Below are positions 14,405 to 24,700 of a DNA stretch of 64,000 nucleotides, piece by piece. The notes below the pieces were generated by a model, which saw only the letters and a list, made by a program, of their open reading frames with translations, did not search any database and was not told the DNA's origin. Source of the stretch: Macrotis lagotis (lineage: Eukaryota > Chordata > Mammalia > Peramelemorphia > Peramelidae). Where the stretch lies: contig NC_133658.1 in NCBI RefSeq assembly GCF_037893015.1, forward strand, positions 286,383,719-286,447,718, in the 5' to 3' direction. Position 1 is the first letter of the stretch; each line of letters starts with the position of its first letter. A program made the translations under genes and the position numbers.

Positions 14405-14725
14405 CTTTGTTGCTGTTGTCCAGTCACTTTATTCATGTCTGACTCTTTGTGGCCCCATTTGGGTTGTTGTTGTAATGGTTTTTTTAATTTTTTTTTTAAT
14501 TTAAGGCAATGGGGTTAAGTGACTTGCCCAAGATCACACAGTTAGGAAATTATTATGTATCTGAGGCCAGATTTGAACTCAGGTACTTCTGAATCCAGGA
14601 CCAGTGCTCTATCCACTGAGCTACCTAGCTGTCCCCCTGTTACAATTGTTTTTCAAAGATACTGGAGTGGTTTGCTATTTTCTTCTCCAGCTCATTTTAC
14701 AGTTGAGGAAACTGGGGCAGAATTA
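14405..14725 (-). repeat. Mar1-type SINE (antisense) split by an antisense WSINE
   Basis: 14405-14477 and 14638-14725 are two halves of one antisense Mar1-type copy (GACTCTTTGTGGCCCCATTT, then GATACTGGAGTGGTTTGC). Between them is a WSINE-type copy, 14484-14637, also antisense (AAGGCAATGGGGTTAAGTGA to CTACCTAGCTGTCCCC). Imperfect duplications (13 of 16 matching) flank the insert at 14468-14483 and 14638-14653. Confidence 0.7.
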
Positions 14726-14832
14726 TCATATTTCCCCATTTATAAGACATACCTTAATTTGGGGGCCTGAAATAGGAAAAAATATATTAAATAAAGTTAT
14801 TGAACTCAAATTTTATTCATTGAGAAATTCAA

Positions 14833-17397
14833 GGGGGGGGGCAGAACTAAGATAGCAGCATGTAGGCAGCATTTACCAGGAATTCCTTCCCCAAAAAACT
14901 CAAAAAGCCATCACATTGTGACTCTAGTCAAAATTTAGAGGAGCAGAACCCACAGAAAGACTGAGTGATACATTTTCCCAGTCTAAGATAACTTAGAAGC
15001 TCCATGGGAAAGCTGTATTTCATTAGGACAAGGAGTTGAAAAACAGCCCTGGCAACATTGCAGTGCAGCCCAGCCCAGCCCAGCCCAGGGACCACAAGAA
15101 ACAGCTTGAAGGGGTAGTGAGAAAACTCTGCTACACCAGAATGAGTGTGGAGTGAGGAGCACTGGCCGCAGAACCTTCAGCAAGAATCAGGAGAAACCAG
15201 CCTGTACCTCCAGAGCACAGCCCACAGATGGTAAGGGGGTCAGGGGAGACTGCAGAAATCTCTCTGTTCTCCCTGTTGCAGGACTCTACTGTTTACCCAC
15301 ACTCAGATCCAGGTTGCAGTTTGGCCTTCCATACTAAGATAGCAGGGATCCTCCCCACAGATCTAGGGCAGAGGGGAGTATCTGTGGCCACCTATATATC
15401 AAAGCACAGCCAAGAGAGCATAAAACTTCAGAGGAATAAAGGTCCCCCTGGGGCATCCCCTAAAAAAACCCCCAAAGCCTTAGAAGTGCTGTAAATTAGT
15501 CTTCAGCTGAAGAAATGAGTAAACAACAGAAAAAGATGAATCTCACCATAGAAAATTACTTTGGTCCCAAGGAAGATCAAAACACATATTAAGGTGATGA
15601 CAAAATTGAAGCTTCTGTATCCAAAACCTCCAAGAGAAATAGAAAATGGGCTCAGGCCATGAATAAGCTCAAAAAAAGACTTTGAAAAGCAATTAAGGGA
15701 GATGGAGGAAAAATTGGGAGGAGAAATGAGAGCAATGCAGGAAAATCATGAAAACCAAATCAGCATCTTGGTGAAAGAAATACCAAAAAAAATACTGAAT
15801 AAAATGATATGTTGAAAGTCAGTTTAGGCCAAATGGAAAAAAAGCAAAACAAAAGGTGAATGAGGAGAAGAATGCCTTAAAAAGCAGAATTGACCAGCTG
15901 GAAAAGGAGATAAAGAAGCTCTCTGAAGAAAATAACTCCTTCAAATGCAGAATGGAACTAAAGGAAGCTGATGACTTTGCAAGAAATCAGGAAGAAATAA
16001 AACTCTTCCAAAAAAAAGCCTAAAATTAGAAGAAAATATGAAATATCTCATTGGAAAAACAATCAACCTCGAAAACAGATCCAGAACAAATAATTTTAAA
16101 ATTATTGGACTACCTGAAAGACATGACCAGGAAAAGAGCCTAGACTTCATTTTTCAAGAAATAATAACAGCAAAATTGCCCTGAGATCCTAGAAGCAGAG
16201 GGTAAAATAGAAATTGAATGAATTCACAGGTCACCTTCTGAAAGAGATCCCAAAAGAAAAACTTCCAGGAATATTATAGCCAAATTCCAAAACTCCCAAG
16301 TCAAAGAGAAAATTCTAAAAGCTTCCAGAATCAAATAATTCAACTACAGAGGCTCCATAGTCAGGATTACACAGAATCTGGCAGCATCTACATTAAGGGC
16401 TTATAGGGATTGGCATATGATATTCCAGAAGGCAAAAGATCTTGTTTTACAACCGAGAATCAACTACCCAGCAAAATTGAATGTCATCTTTCAAGGGAAA
16501 AGATGGATTTTCAATGCAACAGGGGACTTTCAAACTTTTTCTATTGAAACAACCACAGCTGAACAGAAAGTTTGATCTCCAAGTACAGGACTCTGGTGAA
16601 CCATAGAGGGGGTGGACGAGAAGGACTAACTATGAGGAACTTAATGATATTGAACTGTTTGTTTTCCTGCATAACTTATATGAACTTTCTCATAAGAGCT
16701 GTTAGAAGGAGCATATATCGACAGGGAACAGGAAGGAGCAGAATATAATGATATAATATAGTAAAAAGATGGAGTCAATGGGTGATAAAAGGAAGTACTG
16801 GAGGAAGAGAAAGAAGAGGAAGAGGAAGCTAAGAAATTTCACATAAGAATCAAGAGAAAGCTTTTTCAATGGAGTGGAATAGGGGAAGGTAAGGAGAGAA
16901 TGAGTGAGCCTTCATTCTCATCAGAAATGACTCAGAGAGGAAATAACATACACACTTAATAGGGTAAAGAAATCTATCTTATCCTAGAGAAAAATGAGAA
17001 GAGAGGGATGGGATAAGGAGGAATAGGGGGAGGGAAGAGGGAAATAGGTAATAGAAGAGAGGGAAGATTGTGGAAGAGGGTGCTCAGATACAATACACTT
17101 TTGGACAGGGCCAGGATGGAAGAAGAAAGAGAATAGAATAAATGAGAGTGTGGAGGGAAATACAGCTAGTAATAGCAACTGTGGTAAAAAATATTGAAAC
17201 AACTTCTCTGGTGGACTTATGATAAAGAAGGTAACTCACCCCAAAGAGAGAGCCATTGAAATCTGAACATAGACTGAAGTATATTTTTTCTCTCTCTCAC
17301 TATTCTTGAGGTTTCTCATCTTCTTGGGGTGGGGGGTTATGTTTACTCTTATAACAAAATTATTGTAATAATATGAAATAAATAAACCAAAAAAAAG
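14833..17397 (+). mobile_element. Half-L1 (HAL1) retrotransposon, near full length, inactive
   Basis: It starts with a G-run and GCAGAACTAAGATAGCAGC, an L1-type 5' end, and finishes in AAATAAATAAACC plus an A-run, about 2.56 kb. It has an ORF1 region but no ORF2 reverse transcriptase, which defines HAL1 elements. A G-rich 5' region with a short CAGCC repeat (15064-15087) precedes ORF1; a purine-rich 3' UTR follows from about 16,600. It sits inside the pogo-like relic, so it is younger than that element. Confidence 0.75.
15515..16580 (+). pseudogene. L1/HAL1 ORF1 remnant (RNA-binding chaperone protein)
   Basis: ATG at 15515 opens MSKQQKKMNLTIENYFGPKE and then meets a stop after about 25 codons. 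Beyond it, in shifting frames, are a Lys/Glu-rich coiled-coil segment (about 15,660-15,990), an RRM-like segment (NLENRSRTNNFKIIGLPE, about 16,060) and a C-terminal part with ASTLRAYRDW and INYPAKL (about 16,380-16,480). Several frameshifts and stops make it non-coding. Confidence 0.7.
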
Positions 17398-17829
17398 GAC
17401 TTCCTGCTCATAGCTTTCAGGCATCTTTTAGGCAAGTCTGGTTCATGGAAGTGGACGCATGCTTAGTTCATTCCATTTCATGAACATGAAGCACCAATTG
17501 TGTCTCCTTTGAAATCAGTCACTTCTTTTTCATCAACAGTTCTTCTTGCCTGGTGCTGAACCATCTTTGTGGACACAGGAATTCCAATTGTCCTTTGTTC
17601 TTCAATCCATCTCTTCAATTCCCCCTCTAACTTAGGCCATTTTGTTGACTTGCCTCTCATGGCCTTCTTCTGCCAGGAAGTTTTCAGTAGGGTTTCTTCT
17701 TCTTGCAGCCAGTCTTGGATTGTTTTCTCAGTTGGAGGAGGACCAAACTGACATTCAGCATTCACTTTTGCAAAAATGGATTACATTGAACTTGAATTCA
17801 GCACTGTACCAAAATCTTTTCTGAGCCAT
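17398..17829 (-). pseudogene. Transposase remnant with Brinker-like and CENP-B-type DNA-binding domains
   Basis: On the minus strand, an ATG at 17829 opens MAQKRFWYSAEFKFNVIHF, resembling the Brinker-type DNA-binding module of POGK and pogo-like proteins. After one frameshift near 17760, the second frame reads ECQFGPPPTEKTIQDWLQEE, a basic linker (KKAMRGKSTKWPKLE) and ELKRWIEEQRTIGIPVSTKM, typical of the CENP-B-type helix-turn-helix. Later fragments (MPESYEQEVLFF, to 17390) match the linker leading to the DDE domain; stops precede them. HAL1 is inserted right after the EVL codons. No function is expected. Confidence 0.7.
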
Positions 17830-18039
17830 TTCTGGACATAATGCAGCAAAACTTAATCTGATATATTGGTAATAAATGTGAAACAAAATTATTGCAAAGA
17901 CAGCTAGTGCAAAGATAGCAAGTGAGAAAAAGCAGGAAATGCAAGTATAAAAATCTACAACCACTGTGCAAGATGCTTCCAGTTTTTAGATCCTAAAGTT
18001 TTTGAAAAAGGGTGCATCTTCTACACCATGAAATATGGG

Positions 18040-18380
18040 AACATGAAATCAATAGAATGATAGATTTAGTTCTGTAAAGGCCATCTAGTCCAACTATTTC
18101 TTTTTATAAATCAGGAGACTGAAGCCCTGAAGAGGTAAGAGGCTTACCCAAGGTCTACCCAAGGTAGTTACCCAAGGTAACTAAGGTAACCTTAGTGAAA
18201 AAAACAACATAGGATATTTTTTTCCCTTGGGCCATGTTGCTATCTCCTAATTCTTTGTAATTTACCCCTTAGTAGAATGTAAATTCTGTAAGTAGGGCAT
18301 AGTCTTTTTTTGTCTTTGTTTCTACAGAGCCATGTATACAGTAAATACCTGAAATACATTTAAATTAAACCTACTTGATA
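18040..18380 (+). repeat. MIR/CR1-like fragment, short tandem repeat and L2 tail
   Basis: 18,050-18,140 contains GGCCATCTAGTCCAACTA and AATCAGGAGACTGAAG. At 18,145-18,195 the motif ACCCAAGGT recurs three times and then decays. 18,240-18,370 resembles an L2 3' end. Confidence 0.45.
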
Positions 18381-21124
18381 AAATATGGCACCCAGCACCA
18401 ACCAATCTCTCAAAATGGAATCATATCAGTATGATTATATCACCTATTGATCCATGGCTCTGGACATCTTTTCATCTTTCATTTTAATTCTGACTCTTGT
18501 GACTACCAGTAATTCTAAGTCAAAGTACCATTATCTTAATTGATTCCCCCCCCCCAACTTGCCCCTCTTAGATTTATCCTATTTCGATATTATCCTATTT
18601 AGAGTTGCCATATGCAGGCATGAGCCTCTTCTATAGTAAGAAAGGAGTCACTAAGAAGTACCGGATGTTAGCAGTTTCCAGTTGTTAATGATCAGGAACT
18701 AATAAAGACTTGATAGTGATAATTACTTAGGTCAATATTAAGGCGAAAGCCAATTCTGTTCATCTTCTAAGGGACCATCTGAACTCTTTGACCATCTGGA
18801 ATTTTTCTGCACCTTATTTCACTTGGAATACTTGGACCATCATCTCAGTTTTAGAAATTCTGATTGCAAGCAAATTTGTGGATTTGACCTATTGCACTTT
18901 TCTAGGGAGCTCAGGTCAACTTCCATTTGATCACATGTGGGTCTAGAAATAGGTGAGTTCTGGTGGCACCTATGGAGAAAGAGACCCCCAAAGTGGGAGC
19001 TATTCCATGTCCCAAAGATAGAAAGTACAAGGTTCCTATCTCCTCAATGCCCTGCCTATACCCTTTGCAACAAAATGAAGGCATAGCTGTATGTTACTGT
19101 CTCTTCTGTCTCTTCTCAGCATATTATTTGATCTGTCTCTTATTCAATCTGTTCTCTAAGCTTTCCCTTCTGTGTGCCTCAGATTCTTCATCTGTAAAAT
19201 GAAGGTGTTGTTACTTTCTAGTATTTTAATCCCATGTTCAATGAAGGTGTGAATATGACATTCTCAGTTCCAGTCACATGCACCTTGACCCCATCTTACA
19301 AGGATACCTTACATTAGCTTAAATCTTTTACACTTTCCAAAGCATTTTTCACCTCTGCTATTTCTTTAATTTCCTCTACTAGAGTTGGAGAAAATCCTGT
19401 ACAGTTTCCCCTCCTTGCTCTGGTGTCCATCTGGACATTGGTTCCTCTATCTCATTTCACCAGTTACCAATGTCAATCAGTTTGTCTTGGTCATCCAGTT
19501 TCCAAATGATTTTGGAGTAATGCACATTACTGCCTTAGTCTCTTTTTTATATAATAATAGAGAGAAATAACAATAACTTCATTCTCCCTTCCAAATGGAG
19601 TCCGACGTTTAACAACCTCACCAGTTTCCCCTGTGGGAAGAGTCCAACTGAATGTGAATGAGGTACTACTGGATCATTTAATACATGTTTTTATATTTTT
19701 TTAATTTTTATTTTTCCTGCAAGGAAATGAGATTGGCTTAGCAGCTTGGCTCTCCCTCTTAGGCTGTCTAAAATTAGAACTCAGTTGACAAGGCAATCCT
19801 TATCTACAACTGAAGGCTTGCAAAGTGGATGCAAGAAAATGTCAAAAGTACAGTCTCTGTTTCAATTTTGAAGTTCAAAAGACCTCAGCAAATGCAAGCA
19901 CAGAGCAAATTTGTGCTGTTTCAAAAGCTTTTAGACTCCAATTCCTCAGGTATCATTCGATTAGAGTGTCAAATTTACAATAGAATTAACATTCCTGGTA
20001 GTCTAGGAGAACTTATTCTTTGTTATTCATTCATCACTCTAGCTATGAATAGCAGAGATCATGAGACACAAGTCCTCTTGCCCTTTAGCTGCTTGTGGAT
20101 CCTCCTGGGTGTTGTGAAGCACCAATTGACAATTCGGTTTTTAAGTAAAACCAATCAAAACATGTGTGAATCTAGGAAGTCACCTCCCCAAGGTCCTAGT
20201 ATTAGAGTCAACCATTCCCTTACAGAAACTGAAATTTTGCTACATTTATAGATTTTGAGGCACCCCATGCTCTGAAAGATTCTACCAACTAGAGACTTAG
20301 CCACCAGTCATTCCCATTCTGGATGGATGTGGGTTGTACCCCCTGGGCAGGTCTCAGTTCCCATGTCTTCAGATAGATGAGGAAAATGATGGTTTATAAG
20401 GGAATGGTGAAGGGTTAGAGACATTTATTGAATTATCAGTTGTCTGGGTAGTCATGGGAACTAGTTTGCAAACCTTTTGAGGGAAAGGGTTGGGTTTTCA
20501 AGTTTGTATCATTTATCTCCTCAATCTTCTCCACTCCTTTCAAAAATATACCAACAGTACCTAGAGGATCCAATATGTAGATTTTCAATAAGCTGTCTTT
20601 TTTAGTTAATGAAATTAGTTTTTATATCTAGAATCAAAATTCTCTTCTGTTCTGGGTATGACCTTCAAAGTTCTGCCCTCATCATTTTCAAAAAGGGAAG
20701 TTAGTTAAGTTTTCCACTCCTGCTCTAGACCTACATCTTCATGTTTGCAAAACTTTATGATTCTATGGTGCTAACTTTTCAAAGTGTTCCCCATATGGCA
20801 TCTCATTTTAAGTACATAGAGAAGACTTTCTTTCTTCCAAATATACTTCCTTTCCACCTGCTCACTTATAAGAGTATAAAATTTTACCATTTGAGAACCA
20901 TTTCTTTGGCTTTGACCTCTGTTGAAATATAAATTCCCCTGGGAGAGGTAACAAAGGATGCTTTACTGCTCATTTATATCTTAAGGTGAAAAAATTTGAT
21001 CCTTTCCTGGGACAAGCTTTTAATACTAAGAACAGAAGATACTGAATACTACAGGGAAAAGTGGAAGGAGAAGCGTCTTAAATCTAACTTTCAAGTTCTC
21101 AGCATGTCCCCTGAGTGAAGAAAG
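18381..21124. other. Unassigned SARDH intron sequence
   Basis: No exon was recognised although the preceding SARDH exon should lie upstream of 21,626. Open frames here (for example 19829-20251, 140 codons) have no recognisable similarity and are probably chance. A MIR-like end (CTCAGATTCTTCATCTGTAA) is at about 19,175. Confidence 0.4.
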
Positions 21125-21535
21125 AACATTAGAATGAGAATTAGGATACCTGGCCTCCAGTCCTGGCTTCTGCCACTAACTCCCAGTGTGACCTTGAGTA
21201 AGTCAGTTCCATTGTCTAGTTTTCTCAGATATACATTGAGAAGGATGGACTCCATGATATATGGAATACTTTTCTACTCTGACACTCTGTAATTCTATTT
21301 GTTGTTGTTCAGTCATTTCAGTCGTATCCAACTCTTCAACATGACTCCAGTTGAGGTTTTCTTGGCAAAGATATTGGAGTGACTTGTCGTTTCCTTCTCT
21401 AGCTCATATTACAATGAAGAAACTGAGGCAAACAGGATTAAGTGACTTGCCCATATCTAAGACTAGGTTTGGACTCAGCAAGATGTGTCTTCCTGACTAT
21501 AGGTTCAGTCTTCTGTCCATTGCATCACCTAAGAT
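21125..21535. repeat. MIR-like fragment (+) then Mar1-type SINE (-)
   Basis: 21,125-21,296 is MIR-like on the plus strand (GTGTGACCTTGAGTAAGTCA). 21,300-21,532 is an antisense Mar1-type SINE: CAGTCATTTCAGTCGTATCC, then CTTGGCAAAGATATTGGAGT and ATTAAGTGACTTGCCCAT. It ends about 90 bp before a SARDH exon. Confidence 0.65.
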
Positions 21536-21625
21536 TCTATTATATAAATGTATTTGGGGGGATGGATAATAAAAAGAATAGAGCTGAGAACAAGAATGAG
21601 AACTGACCTCTTATTCTTCCCACAG

Positions 21626-21788
21626 GTTCGAGCCATGAGATTGTCTTTTGTGGGAGAGATGGGCTGGGAACTGCACATTCCCAAGGCATCCTGTGTTCCT
21701 GTTTACAAGGCTGTGATGGAAAAGGGTAACAAGCATGGCATTGTCAATGCAGGCTATCGGGCAATTGACTCCCTGAGCATTGAGAAAG
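21626..21788 (+). CDS. SARDH: SARDH coding exon, fourth from the end
   Basis: Acceptor TTCTTCCCACAG precedes GTTCGAGCC; donor GTAGGT follows at 21789. It encodes [17 protein letters not shown] through SLSIEK plus the first base of a Gly codon (163 nt, end phase 1). The GEMGWELH loop is the conserved signature of the GCV_T fold in SARDH, DMGDH and the glycine-cleavage T protein. A minus-strand SINE ends only about 90 bp upstream of the acceptor. Confidence 0.95.
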
Positions 21789-24700
21789 GTAGGTTCTTGT
21801 TGACCTCCTAGGACCTCCTGCCACTCCCCAGAACACTTCTTCCTGAGGCTGCCCTCCTCCAAGGTCTATTCTCCAAAGTGTAGTTGTTTTCTAACAAGTC
21901 TATTTTTACCTTGTTCCTTTACTGATCTTGAAATCCTCTCTCATTTCCTGGCTTGATCCCTGATCTTTATCCATGCTGTCCATTGACACAAATAAGTACA
22001 CAATATTTTTCATGGTCATTTACCTTCCTACACCAGAAACTTTGAGAGCCTATATCTTATCCTCCCTGATCTAAGATTCTCTGTGCCTTTCAAAAGGGTC
22101 AACAACTAAACTAATTTGTTTTCTTTTTTAATTATTTCTAATAGAATCAGAGGCTATCAGGACTAGAAGGGAACTTAGAAATTAGAATGTTAGCATTCAA
22201 ATGAATTTAACAACATAGAATCTTAGAGTTGAAAAGAACCTTAGAGGTTATTTAGTCTAACCCTCTCATTTTAATGATTTAAAAAAGAAAATCCAAATCT
22301 GAGGCAGTGATTTGCACAAGTTGTGTTAGTGGGAGAGGATAACAGAAGATTCTCCTTGCCCCAAATGGGAAGCCTCTCTTTTCTAGGTAATATAGGAATA
22401 TTTTAATAGAGACCTTTTGAAAATAATGAGTGCCACTCCAAGTCCCTTCCCCTCTTCCATGGACTCAAGGTTTAGGTTTTTGTTATAAAATAGTGATGTC
22501 TATAGTTTGAATCTTACTAGGTCAGAAAGGATGGTAGCATCTTTAAAGGCTAGGGATAGAAGTTTTATGATTCAGTGAAGCTTTATACTATGCTCATCTC
22601 CAATTGCCTTTCAGTTATCTTGAGAAGAACATCCAACATACATCTTAAACTCAACATATCCAAAACGGAACTCATTCTCTTTTCCTATCCTAAGCCATCC
22701 CCCTACTCTGACTTATTGCGGTCAAGAGCAACACCATCCCTCCCAGTTCCTCAGACTCACAAGTCACCTTGGGTTCCTCACTCTCATTCATCCTCCCACC
22801 CCCCACCCCCACTACCATGTCCAAGCAATTGCTAAAGCCTGTGCATTTATCCTTTGCAACATCTCTTCAATAGGCCCCCTTCTTTCTTCTGACACTGATG
22901 CTGACCTTCACCACACTCACACCTGGATTACCACAATAACCATCTGTGGGACTGCCTGAGAAGTCTTTCCCATTCCAATCCACCCTCTATTCAACCACTA
23001 AAGTGACTTTCCTTTTACCCCCTATTCACACAAACTTCAAAAGTTTCTTGTGGCCTCCAGGAGCAAATAAAAAATGCTTTTTTGGCATTGAAGGTCCTTC
23101 CTAATCTAATCTAATCACCTCTTCTCTCTTTGATCTTCTTAAACCTAACTCTCTGATACATTTGTTCATTTTTATCTTTTGTAATCTAAGAAGGTCAAAT
23201 GACATCAGGATGTCAGGGTAAATGTACAATGTGTCCAACTGTGGCTAATCAAACTAACACGAGCTTTGGTTGGCACAAATAGTTCATATGAACTTTTGGG
23301 AAAGAGTTGTCTCTAAATTTGCATATCTCATGTTTCTATTAAACATGACTTTGCTCATAAAGTACAGCACCTTCTCAGAACTGTCATGCTGAATGATCCT
23401 GTGCCAGTGTTTCCCATGTCTCCTAATCAATTCTAAAGTTCTTCAGTGAGACATTGAAAGTATCGTTGTATCACTTCTTCTGATCTATATGTGCTACATA
23501 TGCCGATTTAGTGATCCTGGGTTCCTGGGTGTTCCACAAACAAGACACTCCACTTCATGACTCCTGACAGTTTCTCCCTATGTCCCCATGGTGGGAATGG
23601 TCTCCCTACTCCACTCTGACTACTCATGTCCCTGACTTCAAGTCCCATCCAAAGTTCATCTAAAAATCTTCTACAGGAAGTCATTCCTCACCTATTTCCT
23701 ATTTATTCTGCAGATAACTTGTTTGCAAGGGATCTTCTCAATTAGATTGAAAACTCTTTGAGGACAGACACTGTCTTTTTACCTCTTCTTATATCCCCAA
23801 AGCCTGCCCATTGCCTAGCATATAATAGGAGTTTTAAAAAACTACACTCTGTAGGCAGTATCTCATAATCTCTTTGTACTGGTCAAGTTTTGCTATCCTT
23901 GATTCTGTGATAACATTGACCACCTGTGCAGGCTACCGACATTGGCATGCAGACCTTCGCTCTGATGACACCCCTCTGGAAGCAGGGCTGGCTTTCACCT
24001 GTAAATTGAAGTCTGCCATTCCTTTTTTGGGAAGAGAAGCCCTAGAGAAACAGAGGACCTCTGGTCTCCTCAGGCGCCTGGTCTGTTTTACTGTTGACAA
24101 GTAAGTACTTCCCTTTCCTGCACTACTGCTCACAATTCTCTATAGTTCAGAAACATTCCTTGCATACCCCACTCTAGACTCTCTTCTGTTTAACTCCACA
24201 ATTGGGATAAGAAAAATTTTAAATAATTATATCAGCATTTTAGACATTATAATTTGATACCATCTTACTTTTCTACTTTTCATGTTGTATTCCATATTCT
24301 TTTAGGCAATTCATAGGACCTATATATGAGGCAAACAGGACTACTCATGGCCTCCTGCACTTTCCTACCACCACACATTTGCTCAAGCTGTGGTTTTTTT
24401 GGTGTGTGTGTCTTTATTAACTTTCCCATCTTCTTTATATCTGTTAAAATCCTACTCAACACTCTAAAACCGAAATCATATGTCACTCCTTCATGAGGCT
24501 TTGTGAATACTCCCAGTGAATTATCATCTTCTAACTCTTGAACCTCATATAGCACTTTGTTTTCTGTTTTTTAATATATTATTTTATATTATAGCTTTTG
24601 GCATAGAATATATATTAAGCATACTTATTAGACTGTATGTTCTATGAGAACAAGTAGGATTGTGTCTTACCAAAACTCTGGATATCACACACCAGATATT

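Larger units (their letters stand above)
14726..18038 (-). mobile_element. Decayed pogo/Tigger-type DNA transposon, split by a HAL1 insertion
   Basis: Imperfect terminal inverted repeats are visible: CATATTTCCCCATTTATAAG from 14728 on the left, and on the right GGTGCATCTTCTACACCATG from 18011 running to 18038, whose complement has the same form. A TA dinucleotide (14724-14725) precedes the left end. Between them, after removing the HAL1 insert (14833-17397), about 750 bp remain, coding for the N-terminal DNA-binding part of a transposase on the minus strand. Most of the DDE region is missing. Assignment to the pogo branch of Tc1/mariner is by eye. Confidence 0.7.

Noticed and set aside
18145..18195. 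Three ACCCAAGGT units that could suggest a repeat array
   Set aside because: A very short, decayed tandem duplication inside an ancient repeat; no spacer structure and no CRISPR context in a mammalian genome.
19829..20251. 140-codon plus-strand frame
   Set aside because: Long for chance, but no recognisable domain, no splice-consistent context and no match to the missing SARDH exon.
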